Part shown: positions 55,380-64,000 of the stretch, one piece after another
Layout of the letters: the number at the start of each line of letters is the position of its first letter
Position numbering within the stretch: position 1 is the first letter of the stretch
Assembly (NCBI RefSeq): GCF_905220565.1
Contig: NC_059417.1
Location: 11,332,518-11,396,517 of the forward strand
Direction of reading: 5' to 3'
DNA from: Melitaea cinxia
Lineage: Eukaryota; Arthropoda; Insecta; Lepidoptera; Nymphalidae
Length of the DNA: 64,000 nucleotides
The notes under the pieces: model-generated
Seen by the model: only the letters and a program-made list of their open reading frames with translations
Database searches by the model: none
Told to the model about the DNA's origin: nothing
Made by a program: the position numbers and the translations under genes

Positions 55380-55895
55380 ATGATGATGGCGGAGAGAGAG
55401 ACAGAAGAACACGATGTTATATACGAATTAGATGAAAAAGGGCAAAGGGTCGTTGTCAAATCCCTAGAGTCGACTTCCCGTGCGTATCTTCGTTTCACGA
55501 ACAAAACGTCGCGACCAGTCGATGTCTGGTGGCGAGACTTCCATGGAGCCAGGCGACACTATGTACGATTGGACTCGGGCACTTACTTTGATATTAATTC
55601 GTTTATAACACACCCCTGGGAATTCACAGACGTAGCTACTAAGGAAAGCTATGTGATCAATAATAAAACTATCTACAGACCACCCACGAATATTGGAGGG
55701 ATGATGTACAGAACTAACTGGAACATAACAATAGCGGTAAGAAGTCTCCGTCACACAGTATTGCTGACACTCGCTGTTAAAATTGACGATCCTAATGCAG
55801 TAAATGCTCTCGGCTTACCGAGAGTACTTGCTGAGGAGCTACAGAACCTAATCACCCTGTTTCACAGGCCGAAGACCCCTCCACAGCGGGACTGA
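55380..55895 (+). CDS. Vhl: von Hippel-Lindau (VHL) tumour suppressor homologue
   Basis: This is the substrate receptor of the Elongin B/C-Cullin 2 ubiquitin ligase, which binds hydroxyproline in HIF-alpha. It is a single exon of 171 residues from the ATG at 55,380. The frame is open upstream to 55,323 but has no ATG there. The beta domain runs from about residue 28 to 115: 'RPVDVWWRDFHGARRHYVRL' then 'DINSFITHPWEFTDVATKES'. By alignment from memory, the hydroxyproline-pocket residues Y98, S111, H115 and W117 of human VHL correspond to Y61, S74, H78 and W80, all kept. The alpha domain has the BC-box-like 'SLRHTVLLTL' (122-131), where the usual Cys is Val127, then 'LPRVLAEELQNLI'. It lacks the long acidic N-terminus of human VHL, as other insect forms do. 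It shares a promoter interval with TRAPPC2L. Confidence 0.93.
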   Translation: MMMAERETEEHDVIYELDEKGQRVVVKSLESTSRAYLRFTNKTSRPVDVWWRDFHGARRHYVRLDSGTYFDINSFITHPWEFTDVATKESYVINNKTIYRPPTNIGGMMYRTNWNITIAVRSLRHTVLLTLAVKIDDPNAVNALGLPRVLAEELQNLITLFHRPKTPPQRD

Positions 55896-56250
55896 CGTCA
55901 AATAATCTTCACAATAGTCGTAATGATCATATTCTTGTACCTTACATGGTGCTATTTCCACTATCTGGTGACAAAGGTTTTTGTAAAACTTTTTAAATAA
56001 CCATAATTCTTTGCATTTATTATAAGCGCCCCTGCTTTTTAACTGTGATAAAGATTTGTCACATTAAGATAGACAAGAATATATTATTATATTTATTAAT
56101 GACCTTTATCTCTGTTTGAAACGTACCGAACAGTTATCAGTTGACCCAGTTATGACATAGTAATAACTTTTTAAAACCGTACAAAATAACAAATTATCTA
56201 AATGGTCTGTAACTTATCAAAATTCAAATTTTTCAAAAGTAATACTTATA
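55896..56250. other. VHL 3' flank
   Basis: The 3' untranslated region presumably lies here. Several A-rich stretches occur but no single convincing AATAAA position. Confidence 0.4.
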
Positions 56251-56251
56251 G

Positions 56252-56497
56252 TTGACTAGCCCGTTGGCGCAGTTTGTAGTGACCCTGCTTTCTGCTCCGA
56301 GGGTTGTGGGTTCGATTCCCACCCCGAGTCTGGGTGTAATATAAATATTTATTTATATATTTATATATGTATTATTTATAAGTATGTTTATCGAAAAAAA
56401 AAAATGTAGCTATATACCAGTCGGCTGTTACCTATAACACAAGCATTAAGTTGCTTACTTTAGGAACAGACGACCGTGTGTGTATTGTGTAAATATT
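56252..56497 (+). mobile_element. tRNA-headed SINE, family B (best copy)
   Basis: The head is 'gactagcccgttggcgcagt' + 'ttgtagtgaccctgctttct' + 'gctccgagggttgtgggttc' + 'gattcccaccccgagt', with good A and B boxes. An AT-rich body follows, then the tail 'acaagcattaagttgcttac' and 'gacgaccgtgtgtgta'. Relatives are at 965, 26,003 (minus) and 49,253 (minus). Confidence 0.85.
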
Positions 56498-56499
56498 TA

Positions 56500-57120
56500 T
56501 TTATATTTATATTTATTTATAAATCAATATTTGAATCATTCATTATGTCAACTATGCTTTGATCGAGTGCATGTAATCTCTTTAGAAAAAGAATCAGCTT
56601 GTAATACATGCTATGATCGAGTTGTTAAGACCAGTAACTAATTATCATTGCTAGTCATTTACATAAAGATATTTTTGTATTTATTACTAAGAAGACGACA
56701 CTAATGACTCATTATATATTTGTATATATTATTATTATGAAAAATATAACAAAAATAATTTTGAATAATACCATTTAAATTTTGTTACAAATATTTTGTT
56801 ATTATTATTTTGTTTTTGTATTCTCTGGAAAATTGAGAATCCATTAATTTAATTGATGGATTTATTTGGTTTAAAAAATTGTACATTAATAGAATGCATA
56901 AAAACTCATTAAATTATTTATAAAAGTTATTTTAAATACTTGTAAAAAACACGAATGCATAATTATAAATCTTAAACAGCCTGTATAGAATACTAGTACT
57001 ACACGGATTCAAATGTTTAACGCAAATTCTCTTTAAATATAGTTTTACTAGCTGACGATGGACATTTGTCTTTTTTGACGAACTGTGCATATATATGCAC
57101 TTTATATAATTGTAACATTT
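56500..57120. other. AT-rich intergenic DNA, nothing recognised
   Basis: No supportable feature. Confidence 0.45.
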
Positions 57121-57124
57121 TATA

Positions 57125-57345
57125 TTCGGTTCTAAGCTACGAGTTCTATAAAGAACTCACTATAGACGGCGCCGCGGTCGTTTAAAACCGAATATATAAT
57201 CATCATATCAAAAGTTTCGATCTAGCAGGTACATTGTTCCACAGCTTAATGGCTAAAGCACCGACACGGTCAGTCGGATGTAGGTTCAACCCCCGCTGGA
57301 ACGGTCGATTTTTGATATGATATTAAAAATTGTTCAGAATTCCCT
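57125..57345 (+). mobile_element. Second copy of the tRNA-like cassette
   Basis: 'agaactcactatagacggcg' 'ccgcgg', 'atcatcatatcaaaagtttc', the tRNA-like core and 'gatttttgatatgatatt' match the insert at 34,174-34,464 in order. The core keeps the acceptor pairing TGTTCCA/TGGAACG but has indels in the D and anticodon arms. It is followed by 'ctgtaacacaaaaataaata', a block that precedes the core in the other copy. Confidence 0.75.
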
Positions 57346-57349
57346 GTAA

Positions 57350-57870
57350 CACAAAAATAAATAGTACGAAGTTTCTGATTTTTTTAAATTTATAACTTAA
57401 AAAAAGAAATGAAATCAGTAAAAGTAAAAATGTTTTCAAATTATGACTTGACGAAGGATGGCATGATTTTGTTGTTAAGCAGACAAAAGAACAAAGATGT
57501 TCATTGTAGTGTAAGTTTAAGTAAATGATTCATCTGGAACACTTGATACATTGCCAAAGATTCTGTAAATACAGCACTGAGGGCCTGTTTCACCATTTAC
57601 CGTTAACTCTTATCTGGCACATTTTGGTATCCAGTATGGATACAAAGTATTATATTCTAGTTCACTATCGAATTTCACTTTTTCCGCATATTCCTATTTG
57701 CAAATCTAAAAGTTGTAGGTAGTTTATTGATTGAGGTGAAACAGGCGCTTATGACCTACTTTACCCCCTGCTGCCAAAGTCTATTCGTAACTTATATGCA
57801 GGATAAACTTCCACAACAGGTGTACAGGCCCAAAGAATCTAATTTTTACTTGACAGTTAAAATGCTCTAA
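57350..57870. other. Intergenic DNA, nothing recognised
   Basis: A 65-residue frame (57,525-57,722) is not recognisable. Otherwise plain AT-rich DNA. Confidence 0.4.
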
Positions 57871-57871
57871 T

Positions 57872-58425
57872 CTATACTAATATTATAAAGCTGAAGAGTT
57901 AATCTTTTACTGTTACATAGTCCAATTATCGAGGAAGGTTATAGGCTATATTTTATCACGATAAGACCAAAAGGTGTGGAGCACCAGTGAAGAATGTTTC
58001 AAAATCGGGGGTTCTTTTTTTCCTTTTGAGAGCTTCCGCTGCGTGCGCTGTAAAAACAGTTAAAGTTTCGCAAAAATCATGTATGACAGAATTGATCCTC
58101 TTTAAAAGTTCTTAAAAAAGTCCGCGACAGCATATATCTATCTTTTAAGGTTGGCTCACTAAAACCTTTTTTATGTTAACCAAGTTTGTTCGAAAATAAT
58201 GCATTATTTGCGAAGATGTTTTTATAAACATGATATTAATCCTTATCTAAATAGATACGTTATTCATCACAAGTATTTAATTTAAAACATAATAGCCTTT
58301 TACACAATTCGATTTCAATGAGTATCTCAGGAGATATCGCAGTTTTAAAATAACATCGCAGCAAAATAATGATCAAGTATTGCGCGCGCCTCAAGTCGCG
58401 CACAAAAGCTAGTATAATATATTTA
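57872..58425 (+). repeat. Family 6 copy fused to a family 7-like segment
   Basis: It has 'ctatactaatattataaagc' 'tgaagagtt' and 'aattatcgaggaaggttata', then an internal part resembling family 7 ('attaatccttatctaaatag', 'gatatcgcagttttaaaata'), ending 'cgcgcgcctcaagtcgcgca'. It suggests that families 6 and 7 are ends of related elements. Confidence 0.5.
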
Positions 58426-58434
58426 CTTATTTAC

Positions 58435-58742
58435 TGTATGTTGTTTTGTATATATTTGATAACAAGCTACTGCCCGCAACTTCGTCCGCGTTCAATAGTT
58501 ACTTGAAAAAATAAAACAAACACCTATTTTGAAACATTCTTCATTAGTCCTCCGCTTCTATTGATCTTAGCGTGATAACATATAGCCTATATCATCACGC
58601 TAAGATCAATAGGAGCGGCCTTCCTCGATAAGTGGGCTGTCTAACACTGAAATAATTTTTCAAATCGGACCAGTAGTTTCTGAGATTAGCGCGTTCAAAC
58701 AAACAAACAAACTCTTCAGCTTTATAATATTAGTATGGATTA
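58435..58742 (-). repeat. Family 6 copy with duplicated inverted middle
   Basis: The plus strand ends 'actcttcagctttataatat' + 'tagtatgg', the reverse of the family start. In the middle (58,552-58,617) the block 'ctattgatcttagcgtgat' is followed by its complement, forming a long stem not seen in other copies. Confidence 0.6.
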
Positions 58743-58744
58743 AT

Positions 58745-59470
58745 GTTAACCTTTAAAAGAAAGTATGTGTCAACTCGGACAAGCGACTGGAGCTTACTCA
58801 ACAACATTTCCTGTGATATTCAAATATAAATTTATCTCATTCTCTTGATAGACCTTGGTAATCATCAGTAATCATCATCACTCCAGTAGAGTCACTACTA
58901 AGTCCTCCCGTGACCATCGTTGCTGTAAAGTATCCGAAATGTCGGGAATCTAAAAGATTTAATAAACCTCGATAAAATCCGAAAAAGTGGTTTCATTATA
59001 AAGAGTTCACTCAGCGTTACTCTATCATGTGATTTTACTTTCCATATATATTTCATACCATGGCCTTATATTGTTTCTTAATGAGTAAGCACCAGTAAAA
59101 GAAGAATAAATTATCGATTAGTCCAATCCGAGAGTAGCTATGCACAAATGACATGTGAAATATATATAAAGTAGGTAAGGTGTACTTAGAAAAATGTACT
59201 GTATGTAATGTAAAGTAAATATGTACTGAAATTTGAGATATTTTAAAATTATTATTACAATAAATGTATAGATCTTATTTTTATTTCGAAATATTTGACA
59301 TAAATACATGATAATAAATTTTATATAATTTTTTTATATTATGTTTCTAAATAAATAATTTTATATAGAGCTAATATGCTAAATAAACAAATGTAAAATG
59401 CTTAAATTTTTTTTACTTACTAGAAACTATAAAAAATTATATTTAAGTCATTGTATCCATAAAATTTTTG
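58745..59470. other. AT-rich intergenic DNA, nothing recognised
   Basis: No supportable feature. Confidence 0.45.
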
Positions 59471-59477
59471 CACTTTA

Positions 59478-59620
59478 TTTGTACCAGTCATCTCTACCAT
59501 TCTCCAAGGATCTCATCTCGGTCCCCAACTGTTTAATATTCATATAAATGACATTCTCATATGTTTAGACACACTACATTATTATATACTGTTTTTTTTA
59601 TTTGTCTTATAGCAAATGAA
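59478..59620 (+). pseudogene. LINE reverse transcriptase fragment
   Basis: One frame reads 'PVISTILQGSHLGPQLFNIH' followed by 'INDILICLDTLH', matching the Jockey-group RT segment 'GVPQGSxLGPLLFNIFINDI' just before the catalytic FADD/YADD. It then dissolves into stops. It is about 45 residues and decayed. Confidence 0.6.
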
Positions 59621-59624
59621 TTTA

Positions 59625-61080
59625 GCTCAAATTATCTAATACATGAAAGAAAAAAGGTCTATGCCCAGGTCAGCCGATTTGATAAATTAGATGTCTAAAT
59701 ATAAACGTTCAAAGCTGTTATTAACATTTACTATAAGGCTCATTATATCGGCGATAATATATTATTGAAACGAAGTCATTATTGCATTTGTTAAAGGCGA
59801 ATGATTTGGGGATATAAGTACCTGTAGTTTATAGGTAAAATTGTTTTCGAAATAGCAGGAAACTGTGTTTTTTTATTTTTTATTGTAACTGATTTTATAA
59901 TACTTTTGAATAAATTGTAATAAAATATTTGATACTATATAATTATAAAATGTAACACAATTTGAATACTTTCACATAAAATTAAAACTTGAATGACAAC
60001 TTCATAACAACGTTTTTTGAGTGTCTCATAATACCACATTTTAGCGCCCGACCACTTCAGTTTATTTTGACATTATTTAAAGCTTCTACTACAAATTAAT
60101 TAATGAAAATTAAAAGACATTAGGAACCTTTCAATCAACGAATTAAATAATTTTAATAATACTGATTTATAATTTCTGTAAAACAGTTTTCCGGTTATAG
60201 ACGCCAGTCTCTTGTATAGACATTTCTTATTTTAATCTTATAGAATTACCAATTTGTATCTGTTCTATGTGAGAGAGGAAATAAATAAAGATTTATTAAA
60301 ATAATTATAATTGTCTTCGTACAGATTTATTATAATTTTAAGAGTATTTTTAAAATATTAATCTATTAGTTCCTAATAAGTGTAGTCATATTATGTATTT
60401 TAATTTGTAGTACCTCCAGAAAAATGTAATTTAAATTTTTTAATCATATCTAGGATATGTAAAAATTAATATATTTTTTAATTGAATTGTTTAAATTATT
60501 TGTTAAATTTAATGTTATTTGTATACAAAAATCTGTAGATAGAGGTAGCATTTGTGATCACTAACGCATTGGGTTCGCTGTAATGTTAGTTTTAAGTCTT
60601 TTATGCATAAATAAATAAATAAAACTAACGCACTTTAGGTTACTTACTGTATTTTATACGAATTACAATTTTTCTTGTATTTTTTACTTTAATAATGAAA
60701 TATAATCAAGTATATTTTTTTCACACTGTGCCATATTACTTATGTTACTATGTATAAATGTAAATGTCTAAATAATTACGTATCAAATAAAATTACTTTT
60801 ATAATATTCAGTTGAGTGCGTTTTATTTGCTCCGTGATACATATCATTATTGGTTCGCGCGGTTAGTGTATAATATGTATGAGGTAATTTGATTTATTAT
60901 ATGTAGTGAGAAATCTCAATCTTAGAAAAAAAAGAGGGTAGTGAGTCTCTTCAACGCAATCTCTTCGATTCTGTATACAAGCGTCTCTACAGCGCCCTCT
61001 GTTTTCCGGCTAAGCATAAGTTATCAAAAGTTCTAAGAAAAAATATTATAAACTAATTCACCTTACGAATTTTCTACCGC
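59625..61080. other. AT-rich intergenic DNA, nothing recognised
   Basis: No supportable gene. Short A/T runs only. Confidence 0.45.
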
Positions 61081-61089
61081 CACGTTTTT

Positions 61090-61315
61090 CAGTCAATAGG
61101 TACATCGATTTTCACTTTATTCAGAACGATTGGAATGTCTCTTGAACTGGTGCCATTCGAATAAAATGAAACTTCATGTTGAGAAGTGTTATAAGTTCTC
61201 TAGAAGACACGTAGCCAAGTCTATTTCCTTGACGAGGCATTGTTCATCTGCACTCGATTTCGATTCGATACTCACCTACCCTCATTCCTACATATATATA
61301 CGCGCGCTTTTGATG
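61090..61315 (+). pseudogene. LINE reverse transcriptase thumb fragment
   Basis: The frame 'MECLLNWCHSNKMKLHVEKC' + 'YKFSRRH' fits the segment after the catalytic motif in Jockey-group RTs ('LxxWCxxNxMxLNxxKC'). A CTG codon at 61,130 was probably internal. It is only about 40 recognisable residues. Confidence 0.55.
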
Positions 61316-61319
61316 TATG

Positions 61320-61640
61320 TATCTATACAAATAAATAAAATTAAGAGTGCCTGTTTGTAATATTAAAATTACCGATTTTTACTAAATGCATATGGATGTA
61401 TACACGATACATATACCAAAATAACATTTTTTTTACAATTTTTGGCTGACTGTCTGATTGTTCCAGCTAATCTCTGAATCGGCTGGATCAATTTTGACAG
61501 GGCTTTCACTGGCAGAGATAGCTGATATAGTAAGGAATTGGCTATCTTTTTTTGGAAATCTATTTATTTTATATAGCTCTGCGAATTGAACAATAACTTT
61601 TTTTAAATTCCACATGGACGAAGTCTCAGACAGCTAGTAT
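61320..61640 (+). repeat. Family 8 repeat, near-full copy
   Basis: It has 'tatacaaataaataaaatta', 'tacacgatacatataccaaa', 'atctctgaatcggctggatc' and 'aattccacatggacgaagtc'. It parallels the copy at 8095. Confidence 0.7.
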
Positions 61641-61792
61641 ATATACATATCAGAAACGTGTCAGCTTTCTAGGTTTTTAAAACTCAATCTAACACGGTTA
61701 GGAAGTATTCTTATAATATAATAAATTAGGTATATTCGTATAATAAATTAGGTATACACACAATGAAAGTCATACAAGAGTATAAAAAATAA

Positions 61793-61798
61793 TTTATT
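61793..61798 (-). terminator. OSGIN-like polyadenylation signal AATAAA
   Basis: AATAAA on the minus strand about 45 bases past the stop codon at 61,841. An A-rich stretch follows. Confidence 0.6.
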
Positions 61799-61840
61799 GT
61801 AAAAAAAATTAACTATTGAAAATCACGTTGGGTAAGCGAG

Positions 61841-62641
61841 TCACTCTGTCTGCTTGATTTCTTTGTGTAAATGAGCCACTAAAGCCACAGCACCTCCGGG
61901 AATGAAGCGAATAAAATTATCAGCTGTCAACGGTCCCAGTGCATACATCCCCTTCGGAGCGTTCAGAACCTCATGAGTGCTTTTGTCAATCGCTATGGGA
62001 TTAGATCTCCCGTCCACTGGCTTATTGGGATCTATACCAAAACCGATGCCATCGCTGTATGGGTTAGTCAAGTGACACTGACATCGGTTTCTCTTTCTCA
62101 CACTATCACTATAAGGAATGATCTCGCACTGACATTTCACAGCCTTTTCTAAATCTAATTTATTGCACTTGGATTCAATACGTATATTACAGTCCGCGCA
62201 CTTTGTGTCTGTGTTACCGTTTATCTCTGAATAGTTGAGATATCTCGATTTGCACTGACCTAGCATGGATTTGATGTAGTGCCAATGATTCCTTAGGGAA
62301 CATTGTCTTTGGTTATCTTCTTTCTCTTTCTTCTCAATACATTTATTACATTCTTGTACGTTCATGTCGTTGATATTGAAGTTAGTTTGAAGGAAAAACA
62401 GGTCCGGTTTTGAACCAATGAGCACAGCTATCAGAGAAACTGTCAACTCCACTGTCTCATGTGTCACTATATTGAGCAGTTTAACTCTTTTTAATGCGAT
62501 CATTTCGTCATCTGTTTCCTCTTTTAGCTTCAGAGAGAGTTCCTTTTGGTCTACGGGGGTTATGTCAATGATCGTGTGGTCGGGGTAGGGGGTGTAGTAG
62601 GGGTGGTTGCCGGCCGGACCGTCGAGCATCATTTTGTAGAC
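61841..62641 (-). CDS. OSGIN-like protein (oxidative stress-induced growth inhibitor), last exon
   Basis: Relatives of OSGIN1/2 are flavin-binding-fold proteins that restrain growth under oxidative stress. This is the terminal exon. An acceptor 'ctatcaacag' precedes 62,641, where the frame opens 'VYKMMLDGPAGNHPYYTPYP'. The C-terminus has 'GIGFGIDPNKPVDGRSNPIA' and 'KGMYALGPLTADNFIRFIPG' + 'GAVALVAHLHKE'. The G-x-ALG-x2-x2-DNF-x-RF...GGA pattern is what I recognise from OSGIN C-termini. The middle holds a Cys-rich, highly charged insert (about residues 95-185: 'CNKCIEKKEKED', 'CADCNIRIESKCNK', 'CQCEIIPYSDSVRKRNRCQC') that I do not recall in vertebrate forms. Upstream exons are in or beyond the 90 bp array and the window edge. 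Confidence 0.75.
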   Translation of the reverse strand, partial: VYKMMLDGPAGNHPYYTPYPDHTIIDITPVDQKELSLKLKEETDDEMIALKRVKLLNIVTHETVELTVSLIAVLIGSKPDLFFLQTNFNINDMNVQECNKCIEKKEKEDNQRQCSLRNHWHYIKSMLGQCKSRYLNYSEINGNTDTKCADCNIRIESKCNKLDLEKAVKCQCEIIPYSDSVRKRNRCQCHLTNPYSDGIGFGIDPNKPVDGRSNPIAIDKSTHEVLNAPKGMYALGPLTADNFIRFIPGGAVALVAHLHKEIKQTE

Positions 62642-62820
62642 CTGTTGATAGAAATATGTAATGTTAAGAAAAATGGATTTAACAGGAGGGACAATTCATA
62701 TTTTATATAAATATTAGATCAAAAAACACTCCTTTCTTGTACTAGCATTTGTCTTCAACGGTGACATAGTTGTATGTGTTGTTTTAGATTTGATATTGCA
62801 CAATGTTAAGCTCGCGGTGC

Positions 62821-64000
62821 TAGTGACATAGAGAGAGTGCGGGGCACGCACGTGCGCGTAGTCCGGGTAGGCGGCGGGCGGCTCGCGGTGCGCGTGCGCC
62901 ACGTCCGAGCTAGTGACATAGAGAGAGTGCGGGGCACGCACGTGCGCGTAGTCCGGGTAGGCGGCGGGCGGCTCGCGGTGCGCGTGCGCCACGTCCGAGC
63001 TAGTGACATAGAGAGAGTGCGGGGCACGCACGTGCGCGTAGTCCGGGTAGGCGGCGGGCGGCTCGCGGTGCGCGTGCGCCACGTCCGAGCTAGTGACATA
63101 GAGAGAGTGCGGGGCACGCACGTGCGCGTAGTCCGGGTAGGCGGCGGGCGGCTCGCGGTGCGCGTGCGCCACGTCCGAGCTAGTGACATAGAGAGAGTGC
63201 GGGGCACGCACGTGCGCGTAGTCCGGGTAGGCGGCGGGCGGCTCGCGGTGCGCGTGCGCCACGTCCGAGCTAGTGACATAGAGAGAGTGCGGGGCACGCA
63301 CGTGCGCGTAGTCCGGGTAGGCGGCGGGCGGCTCGCGGTGCGCGTGCGCCACGTCCGAGCTAGTGACATAGAGAGAGTGCGGGGCACGCACGTGCGCGTA
63401 GTCCGGGTAGGCGGCGGGCGGCTCGCGGTGCGCGTGCGCCACGTCCGAGCTAGTGACATAGAGAGAGTGCGGGGCACGCACGTGCGCGTAGTCCGGGTAG
63501 GCGGCGGGCGGCTCGCGGTGCGCGTGCGCCACGTCCGAGCTAGTGACATAGAGAGAGTGCGGGGCACGCACGTGCGCGTAGTCCGGGTAGGCGGCGGGCG
63601 GCTCGCGGTGCGCGTGCGCCACGTCCGAGCTAGTGACATAGAGAGAGTGCGGGGCACGCACGTGCGCGTAGTCCGGGTAGGCGGCGGGCGGCTCGCGGTG
63701 CGCGTGCGCCACGTCCGAGCTAGTGACATAGAGAGAGTGCGGGGCACGCACGTGCGCGTAGTCCGGGTAGGCGGCGGGCGGCTCGCGGTGCGCGTGCGCC
63801 ACGTCCGAGCTAGTGACATAGAGAGAGTGCGGGGCACGCACGTGCGCGTAGTCCGGGTAGGCGGCGGGCGGCTCGCGGTGCGCGTGCGCCACGTCCGAGC
63901 TAGTGACATAGAGAGAGTGCGGGGCACGCACGTGCGCGTAGTCCGGGTAGGCGGCGGGCGGCTCGCGGTGCGCGTGCGCCACGTCCGAGCTAGTGACATA
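62821..64000 (-). repeat. 90 bp tandem array: exon with splice sites amplified at least 13 times
   Basis: Thirteen identical 90 bp units (62,821-63,990) run off the window, with 72% GC in AT-rich DNA. On the minus strand each unit has a pyrimidine-rich acceptor ('ctctctctatgtcactag'), a 58 nt block ending in codons for AYPDYAH, and a donor 'gtgcgtg'. Ninety is divisible by three, so a 30-residue frame (VAHAHREPPAAYPDYAHVRA + PHSLYVTSSD) stays open throughout. Splicing from the last donor (62,851/62,852) to the exon at 62,641 gives 'AYPDYAH-VYKMM' in phase. At the left edge a truncated unit (62,811-62,820) lacks the first 20 or so bases of the block. Confidence 0.85.
62852..62909 (-). CDS. Candidate penultimate OSGIN-like exon (copy nearest the last exon)
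   Basis: The 58 nt exon-like block in the unit closest to the last exon encodes, after one leading base, 'SDVAHAHREPPAAYPDYAH'. Acceptor (ending 'cactag') and donor ('gtgcgtg') both fit consensus. The intron to the last exon would be 210 bp, phase 0. Incoming phase would be 2. Introns between neighbouring copies would be only 32 nt, too short for normal splicing, so one transcript would be expected to use one copy or to read straight through. Which copy is used cannot be told from sequence. Confidence 0.45.

Noticed and set aside
56254..56330. Host tRNA gene
   Set aside because: The tRNA-like stretch continues into the shared SINE B body, and three other copies have the same layout.
62806..63999. 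Second 397-residue open frame across the 90 bp array (Arg/Thr/Pro-rich)
   Set aside because: Unit length is a multiple of three, so any frame open in one unit stays open. Only the other frame joins in phase to the conserved exon.
62821..64000. CRISPR-like array
   Set aside because: Units are fully identical with no variable spacers, in a eukaryotic gene context.

Overview
This window is animal (insect) nuclear DNA, almost certainly from a butterfly or moth. It is AT-rich and gene-poor, with spliced genes carrying GT/AG introns. It is packed with repeats that look lepidopteran: tRNA-headed SINEs, several recurring 150-700 bp families, CR1/Jockey- and R1-type LINE pieces, mariner/Tc1 and pogo-like remnants, and foldback elements. 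I see no prokaryotic operons, CRISPR arrays, rRNA or virus genes.

Layout. From 1 to about 48,800 I find no confident host gene. The interval is a transposon graveyard. Its main landmarks are: a 2.2 kb pogo-like element with perfect 26 bp terminal inverted repeats (8875-11083); a LINE that keeps only a gag-like ORF1 behind a long, palindrome-rich leader (about 27,420-30,962); a 389 bp foldback element (30,993-31,381); a nearly intact CR1/Jockey-type LINE ORF2 (32,201-35,433), broken by a roughly 290 bp insert carrying a complete tRNA-Thr-like cloverleaf and by one nonsense codon; a pair of near-identical inverted arms about 1.5 kb apart (39,190-41,610); and a truncated mariner transposase (46,033-46,557). 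A second copy of the tRNA-like cassette lies at about 57,125-57,345.

The right quarter is a compact host-gene cluster. RpS20 (uS10) is on the minus strand (48,859-52,075, three coding exons, the first coding only Met). TRAPPC2L is on the minus strand (53,625-55,151, four exons). A VHL homologue is on the plus strand (55,380-55,895, single exon). TRAPPC2L and VHL are divergent and share a 228 bp promoter interval. The 3' end of an OSGIN-like gene is on the minus strand (last exon 61,841-62,641), and the gene continues beyond the right edge. The four genes have unrelated housekeeping or stress roles (translation, vesicle tethering, hypoxia-linked ubiquitination, oxidative-stress growth control), and nothing suggests that they work as a unit.

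The most unusual structure is at the right edge: 13 identical 90 bp units (62,821-63,990, running off the window) just upstream of the last OSGIN-like exon. Each unit contains a pyrimidine-rich acceptor, a 58 nt exon-like block and a GT donor. Each unit also stays open as a 30-residue reading frame that joins in phase to the last exon. This looks like an exon, with both splice sites, amplified as a minisatellite inside a conserved gene. Coordinates of repeat copies are approximate unless an exact inverted repeat defines them. Family assignments rest on recognition by eye.
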